IMG/VR virus record: IMGVR_UViG_3300020152_000024
Coordinates: 1-64,000 of that record
From: a virus
Length of the DNA stretch: 64,000 nucleotides
Strand: one strand, 5' to 3'
Shown piece by piece: positions 23,925 to 32,683 of the stretch; the first letter of the stretch is position 1, and each line of letters opens with the position of its first letter. The position numbers and the translations under genes are program-made. The notes under the pieces are model-generated. The model saw only the letters and a list, made by a program, of their open reading frames with translations, made no database searches and had not been told where the DNA came from.

Positions 23925-26078
23925 TTAGCGCGGGGCGTAGGGCATCGCAGCGGGCGGCGCGGCGCGATTCTGATCCGGCCGTGCGGCGGCGACGGCTGCA
24001 GAGCGCATATCGCTGTTCATGCGGTCGGCGACCACCGAACCGACGATGCGGCCGTCGAGATAGACATCGCCGCTGGGCGTGTTCTCATTAGATGGCCGCA
24101 GCCGAACGTAAGGCGACGGACCCTCTCGATTGACCCAAGGCGGCGTGGCGTCCGCGCCGCGATCGCCATACCAACTTCCGTTTGCGTTGAAGCCTCGCGT
24201 GAGCGCCTCGTTTGCTGCATCACTCTGACGGCGAAACTCCCACCACCTGCGCGTCGCTTCATAATCCTCTGGAGCTTGAAAGCGCGCGGTGGCCCAGGCG
24301 TCACGAACTGATGGCTGGCCCGACGGATTGAGGGCGGGATTGCCGGTTTCCCACCAACGCGCGAGCATGGCCGTGACACTGTGCGGCGCCACGATGGCCG
24401 GACGACCATCGCTACCAGTGAGCCGCTCTAGCAGCGGCCGCGCCTTCTCCGTAAGCCAGTCGAGCATCCGAGAGAGATGCCCGATTATTCCATCGACAGC
24501 GTTTCGGAACGGCTCGACATTGTCGTAAAACCACTTGCCCAGCAATCCGAGCGCAATCACAAGCCCACCGATCAACAGCGCCGGCCAGCCAAGCACGCCT
24601 GCGAGGGCCGTCAGCGCTGGGATGAGCCCCATCGACAGCATCCGAATACCCGCAAGCAGAGCGCCACGGCCAAACAGCAAACTCAATGCCAACCCCAGGC
24701 CCCGGAACGCCGCCGAAAGCAAAAGCACAACGCCACCGAACAACATCGAACCCGACAACGCGACAAATGCAGTCACCAGCACGCGCACCTTACCCGGATT
24801 GCGCGTAACCCACTGCTCCATGCTTTCGAGCATCGGCACTAGAGCCTGCATGCCGGCGACCGCCATCGGCAGCACGGCTTGACCCAACCGGACCATCAGG
24901 TCGTGCCACTTCTTCGAGGTGCCGATCTCAAGCCCGCGCTCGGTATCCATTGCAGCGTAATAGGCTTGGTCGATGTTCATCGCGCCGCGCGCCATCGTGA
25001 TGCCGCGATTGATCACGCCGTTCTGCACGCGGAAGATGTCGAGCAGACGCGAACCGGTGCGGCCGCCGATCAGCGAGTTGGTGCGGAAGAACTCGGCTTC
25101 GGTGTCGATGCCGGCGCGCGCATAAGCTGGCGCAAGCACTTCGTTGTACCAGCGATAGGGATCGCTGATGAGAAGGTCTTGGCCCATCAGCGGGCTTGCG
25201 CCCGGCCGATAGCGGCGAAAGCCCCCGCGATGGTCAAACTCGACGCCAGAGCGATCGAGCAAGCCCAGGCGCAGCATTTCTTCGCCCGCGAGCTTGCCGC
25301 CGGAGCCCACGAACTGACCGAGCGACAAACGCCGCGCCAGCGTCTGCCAAGCCGTACCCGCGCGCGGGCCGCCCATCTCCTGGATGATCGGCTCAAAGGC
25401 GAAGAAGAGCGCTTCGTTCGAAAGCGAGCGGCCCGTGGTGCCGGCCGTCTGCATGAACGCCAACAGCGCTTGCGGATTGACCCGGTTGCCAGAGGTCGTG
25501 ATCGCCTGGAAGGCGTAGTTCATCTGCTCGCGGGCCGCCTCTTCCGAGACGAGACCGCCGCGCAATTCCATCACGCGCAAGAGGTCCATGAACTGACGCT
25601 CATTCTGAGCGTGGCCGCCATGCTCGCCGCCGTAGAGCGTCTCCATCGCAAAGCGCATGCGCGCCAGCGTCGGCGTCACCATCTCGGCATGGTGCATGTC
25701 GCCGCGGAAGACGGTCGCGGCGTCGCGGAAGAGCGCCATCTTCTCCGTCAGCGAGGTGCCGATTTCATCCATCGCCGCGGTGAAGTGGAGCGCTTCCTCG
25801 CGGGCATGGTCGCCGAGCCCGAGCGCATTGAAGCGCGCGACTTCAGTGTTGAAATTGCGCGCCGCTTCGTACGGCCCGCGCAAGGTCATCAGCCCAAAGA
25901 GGCCGACGGCGCCCACGGCAAAGCCCGACATCGCGGTCAACCGGATTTGGTTGAGCTGTCGCTGCAGCGCCGCGGCGTGGCCGTGCGTGCGCGCGAACTG
26001 GTGCGACAAATGCACCAAGCCGCCCGACACATGGTCGAGCAGACGAAGGCGGACCGCGACGTGATAGGCCTCGAACAT
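23925..26078 (-). CDS. tail tape measure protein
   Basis: 717 residues. It starts in a coiled-coil region and has hydrophobic segments in the middle (about residues 420-530: LVTAFVALSGSMLFGGVVLL; PALLIGGLVIALGLLGKWFY), the usual plan of tape measure proteins that set tail length and pass into the host envelope. The length is short for the family and would predict a tail of roughly 100 nm if the usual residue-length relation holds. It lies between the tail chaperone genes and the hub genes. Confidence 0.88.
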   Translation of the reverse strand: MFEAYHVAVRLRLLDHVSGGLVHLSHQFARTHGHAAALQRQLNQIRLTAMSGFAVGAVGLFGLMTLRGPYEAARNFNTEVARFNALGLGDHAREEALHFTAAMDEIGTSLTEKMALFRDAATVFRGDMHHAEMVTPTLARMRFAMETLYGGEHGGHAQNERQFMDLLRVMELRGGLVSEEAAREQMNYAFQAITTSGNRVNPQALLAFMQTAGTTGRSLSNEALFFAFEPIIQEMGGPRAGTAWQTLARRLSLGQFVGSGGKLAGEEMLRLGLLDRSGVEFDHRGGFRRYRPGASPLMGQDLLISDPYRWYNEVLAPAYARAGIDTEAEFFRTNSLIGGRTGSRLLDIFRVQNGVINRGITMARGAMNIDQAYYAAMDTERGLEIGTSKKWHDLMVRLGQAVLPMAVAGMQALVPMLESMEQWVTRNPGKVRVLVTAFVALSGSMLFGGVVLLLSAAFRGLGLALSLLFGRGALLAGIRMLSMGLIPALTALAGVLGWPALLIGGLVIALGLLGKWFYDNVEPFRNAVDGIIGHLSRMLDWLTEKARPLLERLTGSDGRPAIVAPHSVTAMLARWWETGNPALNPSGQPSVRDAWATARFQAPEDYEATRRWWEFRRQSDAANEALTRGFNANGSWYGDRGADATPPWVNREGPSPYVRLRPSNENTPSGDVYLDGRIVGSVVADRMNSDMRSAAVAAARPDQNRAAPPAAMPYAPR

Positions 26079-26169
26079 GGGCCAAAGAGTGCGAGCCGCG
26101 CCGCTGGCGCGGACTGGGCGCTGACGGAATTGGTTGCCGGGCCGCCAGAGCGCCCTAGCGTGGCCGTCG

Positions 26170-26493
26170 ATGGCCCGCCGCGCCCGATCCTACGCCCGCG
26201 ACTTCGAAGACCTCCATGGTCAAGCCTGGCCGCCGCACGAGGCGTCGCGCCCAGAGGGACCGCGGCCAGAAAAGCCGCGTGTCGTGCACGTGATCGACGA
26301 AAACGGCGTCGTTCTGGAAACGCGGCAAGAACCGCACAGGCAAGACCGGCTTCCGCGCGTGCGCCTCAACCTCCCTGCCCGCATCTTCGCCGTGATCGCG
26401 ATCCTCTACAGCATGGGCGTTGCCGCCGCCGCGTTCGGTGTCGTCGGCGTGCTGGCGTTCGTGTTTCTCTCAGCCCTGTTTGGGGCGCCTTAG
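26170..26493 (+). CDS. small membrane protein on the strand opposite to the late operon
   Basis: 107 residues from the ATG at 26170 (a TTG at 26134 is possible). An N-terminal polar part (RVVHVIDENGVVLETRQEP) is followed by one long hydrophobic segment (IFAVIAILYSMGVAAAAFGV and on to the end), so the protein is probably anchored with its N-terminus in the cytoplasm. Its end overlaps the end of the next - strand gene by 24 bp. Opposite orientation inside a structural operon suggests a separately expressed moron gene. Not recognised. Confidence 0.5.
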   Translation: MARRARSYARDFEDLHGQAWPPHEASRPEGPRPEKPRVVHVIDENGVVLETRQEPHRQDRLPRVRLNLPARIFAVIAILYSMGVAAAAFGVVGVLAFVFLSALFGAP

Positions 26494-26856
26494 CGCATCG
26501 CGCTGCACCCAGCCTTCGCCAACGCCTTCAAGCCGCACGCGCACGAGGCTCGGGCGCGCGCCGACGCCTAAGACGGTCGCCCGCAGCGGCGCACCTGCCC
26601 GCCAGCAGCCAGTGATGAGCGGCGCATCCGGGGCGGCCAACGCCGCATCGATCGATTGCTCAAAGAGCGCCTCTGAGCTGCAGAACCGCGCGCCGACGCC
26701 AAGCACCAGCTCATCGCCTTCGGCGACCGCCGCCGCTGACGGCCGCAGCGCCAGCCATAGGAAGGCTGCGAGCGCCAGCGCCGCCAGGATTGCGATGGTC
26801 GCGATCATCGGGAACGCCCTTGCGCGCTCACGCGCGCGATCTCGAGCTGTCGCCAT
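26470..26856 (-). CDS. small membrane-anchored protein
   Basis: 128 residues from the ATG at 26856 (GGAG 8 bp upstream). One transmembrane segment at about residues 18-40 (MIATIAILAALALAAFLWLA) is followed by a soluble part with VLGVGARPSLVRVRLEGVG, possibly a small beta domain. It lies between the neck/tail-completion gene and tape measure, overlapping the opposite-strand gene. Not recognised. Confidence 0.55.
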   Translation of the reverse strand: MATARDRARERARAFPMIATIAILAALALAAFLWLALRPSAAAVAEGDELVLGVGARFCSSEALFEQSIDAALAAPDAPLITGCWRAGAPLRATVLGVGARPSLVRVRLEGVGEGWVQRDALRRPKQG

Positions 26857-26917
26857 GCCCTTCACTCCGACCCGGCGCCAGCCAAAGCCAGCGCCGCGCG
26901 GCCGTCAAGGCAAACCG

Positions 26918-27451
26918 TCACCAGGATTGGATATCCACATCATCGCCCGGCCGGCCGATTGCTCGACCGTCGCGCCGGCCGAGATCGACGTCCAGGACGC
27001 CCGACATGGCGACATTGCCGAGAATCCGCTGCACCGCATCGCGGCTCTCGAAAGCGGCGGGACCAAGCACCGGGCGCGGCGGAATGTGTCCGTCACGCGT
27101 GCCCAATTCCTGATACGCCATGACCGGGTCTTCCGAACCGATGGCCGCCTCAAGGCCCCAGACTTCGTGATTGATCGACTTACGCAGCTCTCCGGAACGC
27201 ACCAACGGATCGTTTTCGGTGTACCCTGCACCGACACGTTGGGCCTTAGTGCTATCGGCAAGCTCGACCCAGCCGGCATAGCCGCCGACGGACGGCTGGT
27301 AATCGCCCATTTTCGCCTTGGCGTTGGCTTCAATCACGCGCGACGCGGCATGAAGGCCCGCTTGTGCGCGCGCATAGAAGCGCACCGCCGCGCCCGCGAA
27401 GTGACCCGCCGCTTGTCCGAGATCGAGTTGGCGAACGCCGTGCATCAGCAT
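26918..27451 (-). CDS. HK97 gp10-like tail completion/neck protein
   Basis: 177 residues starting at the ATG that overlaps the stop of the frameshifted chaperone (TGATG). ENDPLVRSGELRKSINHEVW and YQELGTRDGHIPPRPVLGPA are the usual signature of gp10-like virion morphogenesis proteins. It would act at the head-tail or tail-end interface. Its place after the tail chaperones and not next to the head genes is slightly unusual. Confidence 0.7.
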   Translation of the reverse strand: MLMHGVRQLDLGQAAGHFAGAAVRFYARAQAGLHAASRVIEANAKAKMGDYQPSVGGYAGWVELADSTKAQRVGAGYTENDPLVRSGELRKSINHEVWGLEAAIGSEDPVMAYQELGTRDGHIPPRPVLGPAAFESRDAVQRILGNVAMSGVLDVDLGRRDGRAIGRPGDDVDIQSW

Positions 27452-28172
27452 CACTTTTGCTCCTCAAACGTGAAGCTGTCCCAGTTGAATTTACTGCCGT
27501 GAAAGCCGGAGAAGACGATGGAGAACGCCGCGCGCGTCTCCTCATTCATCTGGATGGCGGTCTCCAACGGGATGTTGTTGAACACCAGCCACAGCACCTC
27601 CTGAATGGCGCTGTGGCAGGCTATTTTTTTATTTCGAGTTTCTGCGCCTCCAGGACCTCATCGGCGGTGAGGATGCGCGGCTGGCCCGTCAATGGATCCG
27701 GCACCACGCCGTTGAAGTGCTTGGTGACGGCAAGACAGACATTGCCGACGCCTTCTTCGTCGAGACGCTGGATCAGCGCTTCGACTTCGCGGTCGGTTTG
27801 CGGAAAACCGATAGGATGCGCCCCTTCCCCGTCGCCGTCGTCGATGCTCTTGATGTAGAGCAGCGGCAAGATCATCTGCATGTAGGTATGGTTGGCCGCG
27901 AGCGGGCCAAGCATCTTCGTCAGACGAAACTGCGCCAACACGCCAGGCTTGCCGAGCGTGATGACGCGGCCGCGCGAATCGGGCGGCAGGCGCACCTCCT
28001 TGTCGCCTTCGAGAAAGAGCCGCAGCACATCGGCTGACGAATTCTGCGCCGGCTGCGCGGACGCCACCGATGCGGTCGCCACGCCCTCAGCCGCTCGCGG
28101 CGCATCCTCCGTCGTCTCGGTGTCGTGCACGATGACTTTAGCCGCCGCGGCGGCTGTTGGTTTTCTGGCCAC
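27451..28172 (-). CDS. tail assembly chaperone, -1 frameshifted long form
   Basis: Slipping back one base on the seven A's at 27624-27630 lets translation continue without a stop for 57 more codons, from ATA GCC to the TGA at 27451-27453. The extension contains EVLWLVFNNIPLETAIQMNE and ends WDSFTFEEQK. It has no start codon of its own and fills the otherwise empty 170-bp gap before the next gene, whose ATG overlaps its stop. Programmed -1 frameshifting between two overlapping frames is a conserved feature of long-tailed phage chaperones (lambda G/GT type). Confidence 0.75.
27621..28172 (-). CDS. tail assembly chaperone, unshifted form
   Basis: 183 residues. After a low-complexity Ala-rich start, the core (RVITLGKPGVLAQFRLTKML; YMQMILPLLYIKSI) resembles tail assembly chaperones found between tube and tape measure genes. 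It ends in ATA AAA AAA TAG, so the stop immediately follows a seven-A slippery run. The chaperone would coat the tape measure protein during tail assembly. Confidence 0.75.
   Translation of the reverse strand: MARKPTAAAAAKVIVHDTETTEDAPRAAEGVATASVASAQPAQNSSADVLRLFLEGDKEVRLPPDSRGRVITLGKPGVLAQFRLTKMLGPLAANHTYMQMILPLLYIKSIDDGDGEGAHPIGFPQTDREVEALIQRLDEEGVGNVCLAVTKHFNGVVPDPLTGQPRILTADEVLEAQKLEIKK
27624..27630 (-). promoter_or_regulatory. slippery heptamer A AAA AAA
   Basis: Seven A's on the - strand in phase as A AAA AAA, followed directly by the zero-frame TAG stop. This is an optimal -1 slippage sequence in bacteria. I did not find an obvious strong stimulatory hairpin right behind it, but the adjacent stop may help. 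Confidence 0.75.
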
Positions 28173-28183
28173 TTGGGCGCTCC

Positions 28184-28615
28184 TTAGCTGACTTTGATGC
28201 GGCGCGAGGCGAAGGCGGTCGTCTTCTGCTTCACCGTGGTGAGGCCTTCCTTGGCGCCCGCGCTGTCGTACTTCAGCATCGCGTTGACATAGCGATACTG
28301 CGAGACCTTGCCGTCGGGTTCGGTGATCGTCTCCGTCACCGACAGCGGTTGGAGGTTTTCGCCGCGATAGAACGCGGCTTCCCGCTCGGCGAAATAATCA
28401 TCGATCTCCGGACCTTGACGCTCATAATCCCAGGAGAGGTTCCAGCCCGCCGGGACCTCGAGCCCATCGACGACGCCGTCCATGCGGTTGACCTTCGAGG
28501 ACTGGAATTCCGGCTTCGCCTCGAAGCCGGTTTTGACCTTGAAGCGCAGCGGGCCGTTCGGGCCGATAAGGTCCACCACGATATCGCGGCCGACGGTGTA
28601 ACCGTTGACGCTCAT
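28184..28615 (-). CDS. tail tube protein
   Basis: 143 residues encoded between sheath and tail chaperone genes, the usual place for the tube protein. The sequence is beta-rich (RDIVVDLIGPNGPLRFKVKT; PEFQSSKVNRMDGVVDGLEV), in line with Mu gpM/XkdM-like tubes. It would form the inner channel of the contractile tail. Confidence 0.78.
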   Translation of the reverse strand: MSVNGYTVGRDIVVDLIGPNGPLRFKVKTGFEAKPEFQSSKVNRMDGVVDGLEVPAGWNLSWDYERQGPEIDDYFAEREAAFYRGENLQPLSVTETITEPDGKVSQYRYVNAMLKYDSAGAKEGLTTVKQKTTAFASRRIKVS

Positions 28616-28668
28616 TGCGTTCTCCTGAAGATGATGATCGATCGATCAAACTGCGAGATATGACCGAG

Positions 28669-28703
28669 CGGGTATGGCTTGGCGGCGATACCCGTTCGGG
28701 TAT
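28669..28703 (-). repeat. alternative hairpin element between sheath and tube genes
   Basis: CGGGTAT (28669-28675), ATACCCG (28688-28694) and CGGGTAT (28697-28703) can form two mutually exclusive 7-bp hairpins; the right one has a 2-nt loop and touches the sheath stop codon. It may act as an attenuator or RNA stabiliser between two highly expressed genes. Confidence 0.55.
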
Positions 28704-30265
28704 TAGGCCGCGAGCTGCGTCGTCAGGCGGTCGATGCGCACGCCCTGCCCGCCCTGCACGTTGGCCACGAAATGCTCGACCACCGAGAGATAGGTCACCT
28801 TGCAATCGGCCTGCATGATGCCCTGCGCCACGCGATGCACCGGATTGTTCGTGCCTGCCTTTTGCGGATCGTCGATCCTGTTCTGGAAGTCGTCGATCAT
28901 GTTGGCGAACTGCATGCCCTCGAACAGCGCATCGAGCGACACCTTGGCCTCGCGGCGGGTATCGTCGCCCGGCTGCTGCGATTGATTGCGGCCGACAAAG
29001 CGCCCGAGCCCTGCGTCGAGGGTGGCGGCGATGTAGTTCGTCATCCGCGTGTAAGTGTCGTTGTGGATGTCGTGGCGCGAAGCGGCGTTGCGCCCAAAGC
29101 GCGCCGCGAAATAGCGCCCGCCGGGCACGGGATTGGTGATGACATCGATGCCGGCGACGCCAAGCTGCTGCAGTTCGGCGGCGCTATAGACCTGGTTAGC
29201 GAACGTCTTCTGTGTGCCGACGATGCCGTAGAGCGGCTTGTTGAGGCTCGACACTTCCGGGCTCGAGTTCGCCAGAGCGCCGGCGACAAAGCCTTGCGGG
29301 CTGATCAGGCGCGTCTGGCCGTTCACGGTGTCCTGGAAGTAGCACCAGTCGCCGTGCAGAATCTTGATCGCATAGCTGTCGATGCCAGCCGTGGCCTTGA
29401 GGTCCACCACGCCCGTCGTGCCGTTGGCGATGGCTACGCCCGCAGGCGCGACAGCGATCATGTAGATGCCTTCGGCGACGCCGAACGCCGTCTGCGCCGC
29501 CCAGGTCGTGCTGTCGTCGAGATCGGCCAGAAGCGCGATCGACGCGCCCGCGCTGCGCAGCGCATACATGCCCGTGCGGCCGCCGGCAGTGTCGGCCCCT
29601 ACCAGATCGTCCTTATCGACGCCGGTTGCGCCATCGGCGCCGTTCGCGAGCGTGTAGGTCGCCGTCGCCGGCGCAGTAACGCCGACGCCGGCCGTCGCCA
29701 CGATCAGCTCAGACGGCCCCCGCGCGCCCACTTGACCCAGATTGATCGCGTTGGCGATAGCGGCCCAAAGCGCCGCGCCCGATACGCCAAGGCCGATATT
29801 GTCGAACACTTCCGGCATCCGGCCCGAGCGCAGCACGGTCGCTTTGAACGTGCCCGTCTGTGCGCCCGGCTCGATGCGCACTTGATCGCCGTTGGCGCGC
29901 GAGCCGGTGTATTTCGAGGTGAAGGTGATGCAATTGGTCTGGACCGCGATCGATGCGGCCACATCGGTGCCGTCAGTGACGCGCACGCCCAGAATGTTGT
30001 TCGCGCCTTGCAGGACAGCCGCGGCCATCGCCGTCAGCATGTCATACTTGCGCGCATTGATCGGGCCGAACAGCGCCGCGGCGTCTTCCATCGTCGAGAT
30101 GGGCGCCGGCGAATTCTTCGGGCCCCAGGAGGCCGAACCGACGATGCCCAGCACGTTGGAGGGCACGCCATTGAGCTGCGTCACGTTCGGCGGCTGGATG
30201 ACGACGTGAAGATCGGGGACGATGAGCGCGGTGAGATTGAGCGCGCCGGCGGCGTAGATGGTCAT
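28703..30265 (-). CDS. tail sheath protein
   Basis: 520 residues of the contractile sheath family. The start (LTALIVPDLHVVIQPPNVTQ), GIVGSASWGPKN and the C-terminal domain (RYFAARFGRNAASRHDIHND; TRMTNYIAATLDAGLGRFVG) fit Mu gpL/P2 FI-like sheaths. Contraction drives the tube through the host envelope. GGAG lies upstream of the ATG. Confidence 0.9.
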   Translation of the reverse strand: MTIYAAGALNLTALIVPDLHVVIQPPNVTQLNGVPSNVLGIVGSASWGPKNSPAPISTMEDAAALFGPINARKYDMLTAMAAAVLQGANNILGVRVTDGTDVAASIAVQTNCITFTSKYTGSRANGDQVRIEPGAQTGTFKATVLRSGRMPEVFDNIGLGVSGAALWAAIANAINLGQVGARGPSELIVATAGVGVTAPATATYTLANGADGATGVDKDDLVGADTAGGRTGMYALRSAGASIALLADLDDSTTWAAQTAFGVAEGIYMIAVAPAGVAIANGTTGVVDLKATAGIDSYAIKILHGDWCYFQDTVNGQTRLISPQGFVAGALANSSPEVSSLNKPLYGIVGTQKTFANQVYSAAELQQLGVAGIDVITNPVPGGRYFAARFGRNAASRHDIHNDTYTRMTNYIAATLDAGLGRFVGRNQSQQPGDDTRREAKVSLDALFEGMQFANMIDDFQNRIDDPQKAGTNNPVHRVAQGIMQADCKVTYLSVVEHFVANVQGGQGVRIDRLTTQLAA

Positions 30266-30333
30266 GGGGTCAAGCTCCTTTGGGCTTCACTTCGACCGCG
30301 TTGGCGCGGCGCGGAATTTCAGGCTGGTTCGGG

Positions 30334-30504
30334 TTAGGTCTTGGCGTCGTCTTTGCCGCTCTTCTTCGGCGTATCCGGGATTGCGACCGCCACCACATTG
30401 GCGGCGTTCTCACGCTCGGCGGCTTCGACGGCGGCGGTCTCTTCGATGCGGTCGCCCTTGGCGTATGCGCCGAACGGCTGAGTGACGATGAGATGGCGGG
30501 CCAT
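30334..30504 (-). CDS. small hypothetical protein upstream of sheath
   Basis: 56 residues, beginning ARHLIVTQPFGAYAKGDRIE and ending in a Lys/Asp-rich tail. A strong AAAAGGAG lies 7 bp before the ATG. It has the same place as the DUF2635-type small genes seen before sheath genes in Mu-like phages, but I cannot confirm family membership. Confidence 0.65.
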   Translation of the reverse strand: MARHLIVTQPFGAYAKGDRIEETAAVEAAERENAANVVAVAIPDTPKKSGKDDAKT

Positions 30505-30517
30505 GGTTTGCTCCTTT

Positions 30518-32122
30518 TCAGATCGCGCCCAAGGCGTAGAGGAAGGCGCGGAAGGCGGTGTGTGCGTCGGCGTGCTGCTGTGTCGTCAGCGCAGCACCCG
30601 CGAACACGAGAGCGAATTGCGCCGCTGCGAAGGTCGTGTCGGAGACACCCAGCGAGAGCGTGCCTTCTTTCAAGCCGTCCGAACCCTCGCTTGGCGCGCC
30701 GATCAGCACGCCGTTGCGATAGATCATCAGCTCGAGCTGGCCCGTGCGTGAGGCCGATACAAAGCCGCGCGCATCGGCGATGGGCGGGGCGCCATAGCGC
30801 TGGGCCACCTGGTTCACGCGAACCGAGGGCATGCCCTGCTCGGCGTGCCGCGGGTTGATCGAAAAGCCCACTGCACTGCCGGAAAGCGAGAGCGGCGCGT
30901 TGATCCACGATCCGTTCGCGACGCACCAGCCGCCGATTGAGGCGCTGTTGCGCTGCAGTTTCACCCCATCGATCGGCCGCCAGCCGAAAGACAAGACGGA
31001 TGCTGCGCCGTCGGTGGCGTAGCCCCGGTCGGTTGTGAAGACCGGCCCATCGATCTCGGTCGCGGTGAACGTCGCCGGGTTGATCCAGTTGAGCCGCGCG
31101 GCTTGCGCATCGTGCGCCGCGAGCATGTAGAGCAGGTCGAGTTTCGACCAGACGCCGGCCGCTTTCAGCGCGGCGATCAGCACCTTGATGCGGGCCTTGC
31201 GCACATCGCTCGGGGCCACGTCCATGGCGGCGAAGAGCGCATCGGCGTCGGCGTCTTCGATCTCCACCTGCGTTGGCGCTTCTTCGCCCACGCTGACGCT
31301 GGCGCCGGCAAAGATGATTTCGGCGGCGGCCGTTGTCGTTTCTGTGGTCGCGTACTCGATGCTGACGATGATGTCGCGCCGGTAAACCCCGTGCGCCTGG
31401 GCGTCGTCATCCTCGATCCCGCCGACGTTGCGCAGGTGCGCAGCATAGCCGTCGGCGAGCATGATGCGGTCGAGCCCGTTGGGCTGGCCCTTGCCTTTCA
31501 GAACGCCGTCGATGAAGCCGCCGGCGGCATCGCGCGCATCAGGGGTCGAAGCCCAGACGATGACCTGCCACTGCCCCTCTTGGCGCGACAGCTCGCGGAT
31601 CAGCGTGCCGGCCCCGCCGACACGCGCTTCGATGCTGGCCACCCCTTCGATGGTGAGAACGGCGCCCGCGCTCGATGCCGGCAGGTCTTCGCTGATCTGC
31701 GCCGCAAGCCCTGCGGCGATAATTGCCAGCGTGTCGCTCGGCTGCACCGGGTGCACGTAGACTTTGCCGTTGACGATGGCGGCGACGTTCTGCGGCGTCG
31801 AGACCGTACCCGTGAGCGTGATCGAGCCGGCTTCTGCATCGAGGGTCGCTTCGATGGTGCGCGTTGCGGCCGTCAGCTCCTGCCACTCGCGGCCGGAGCG
31901 GGTTGTGTTGCGTTCGCCCGGGCGCTTCCAGATCGAGACGACGACGCGCCCGGCTTTCAGGTCCTGGTGCAGTTCTTCCTTCTGCGGCCAGCCGCGCATG
32001 ACGGCGCTCGCCAACGGCGTCGCGCCCTGCAGCATCGCTGAAGGCTGTGCGGTGCCGTTTGGATAGATGGCGCCGACGATGATGGCTTTGAGCGCGCTCG
32101 CGACATCGCTCATGTCGGCCAT
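30518..32122 (-). CDS. tail protein with C-terminal LamG-like module
   Basis: 534 residues from the ATG at 32122. The first 330 residues (SALKAIIVGAIYPNGTAQPS; RGWPQKEELHQDLKAGRVVV; ITLTGTVSTPQNVAAIVNGK) look like a tail-terminator or tail-completion protein with an inserted beta domain. The C-terminal 170 residues (RGYATDGAASVLSFGWRPID ... YRNGVLIGAPSEGSDGL) resemble concanavalin/LamG-like folds that bind sugars or decorate virions. It lies between head-completion genes and the sheath. The longer upstream frame is a shadow of the neighbouring gene. Confidence 0.6.
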   Translation of the reverse strand: MADMSDVASALKAIIVGAIYPNGTAQPSAMLQGATPLASAVMRGWPQKEELHQDLKAGRVVVSIWKRPGERNTTRSGREWQELTAATRTIEATLDAEAGSITLTGTVSTPQNVAAIVNGKVYVHPVQPSDTLAIIAAGLAAQISEDLPASSAGAVLTIEGVASIEARVGGAGTLIRELSRQEGQWQVIVWASTPDARDAAGGFIDGVLKGKGQPNGLDRIMLADGYAAHLRNVGGIEDDDAQAHGVYRRDIIVSIEYATTETTTAAAEIIFAGASVSVGEEAPTQVEIEDADADALFAAMDVAPSDVRKARIKVLIAALKAAGVWSKLDLLYMLAAHDAQAARLNWINPATFTATEIDGPVFTTDRGYATDGAASVLSFGWRPIDGVKLQRNSASIGGWCVANGSWINAPLSLSGSAVGFSINPRHAEQGMPSVRVNQVAQRYGAPPIADARGFVSASRTGQLELMIYRNGVLIGAPSEGSDGLKEGTLSLGVSDTTFAAAQFALVFAGAALTTQQHADAHTAFRAFLYALGAI

Positions 32123-32123
32123 G

Positions 32124-32474
32124 TCACGGCTCCAGCAATAGGCAGCGCGCCTGGAACCCGCGTGAGGTCCAGATCGGCGCTTCGACCTGCAAGCGGCGGC
32201 CGTTATTGTCGATGATGATGTCGGCGCGCTTGACGACGTCTTGGCCGATGCCGGCCGTGTGCGGGACCAGCACCATCCAGGTGTTGAGTTTCGGCTCGCC
32301 GGGCAGCTCTGTCGGGCTCCTGCCCTTCGCCGCTGGCTGGATGCCGGCCGGGATCGGCCCTTCGAGAACGATGGTTTCGGTCGCCGCCTTGGCCCCGCCA
32401 TAGCCGCGGTCGCCAACAGCTGCGCTTGCAGCGGGCCGACGCACCGAGATCGTGAACGGATAGAGGAAGCTCAC
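32124..32474 (-). CDS. probable head-tail joining protein
   Basis: 116 residues, beta-rich (PFTISVRRPAASAAVGDRGY; WMVLVPHTAGIGQDVVKRAD; GRRLQVEAPIWTSRGFQ). The place between the connector and tail genes and the size match head-closure or stopper proteins. Sequence similarity is not clear enough to name a family. Confidence 0.55.
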   Translation of the reverse strand: MSFLYPFTISVRRPAASAAVGDRGYGGAKAATETIVLEGPIPAGIQPAAKGRSPTELPGEPKLNTWMVLVPHTAGIGQDVVKRADIIIDNNGRRLQVEAPIWTSRGFQARCLLLEP

Positions 32475-32683
32475 ATCGACATCGCTGCGGCAGGCGAGCG
32501 TTCCTCTGATGGATCTGCGGAGACACCGGCTTTGTCGCCGCCGCCGTCAAGGCGAAAGAGGCACTCAGCGCAGCTGACGCGCTCACGCTGGCTGGATGAG
32601 ATCACCGACTGACGCGGCGCGCCATTGACGCCAGCACAGAGAATGCCGCCCGTGAGGCGGCGGAAGTGAACGTTGCGCAGCAT
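32471..32683 (-). CDS. small Cys-containing protein
   Basis: 70 residues from the ATG at 32683. It contains ILCAGVNGAPRQSVISSSQ and SCAECLFRL. The ATG overlaps the TAA of the upstream small gene and the 3' end overlaps the next gene. Not recognised. Confidence 0.5.
   Translation of the reverse strand: MLRNVHFRRLTGGILCAGVNGAPRQSVISSSQRERVSCAECLFRLDGGGDKAGVSADPSEERSPAAAMSM

Noticed and set aside
24879-26615. 578-codon open frame on the + strand over the tape measure gene
   Set aside because: Antisense shadow. Only the separate frame 26170-26493 looks protein-like on this strand.
28679-30337. 552-codon open frame on the + strand over the sheath gene
   Set aside because: Antisense shadow of the sheath gene, with no recognisable domain.
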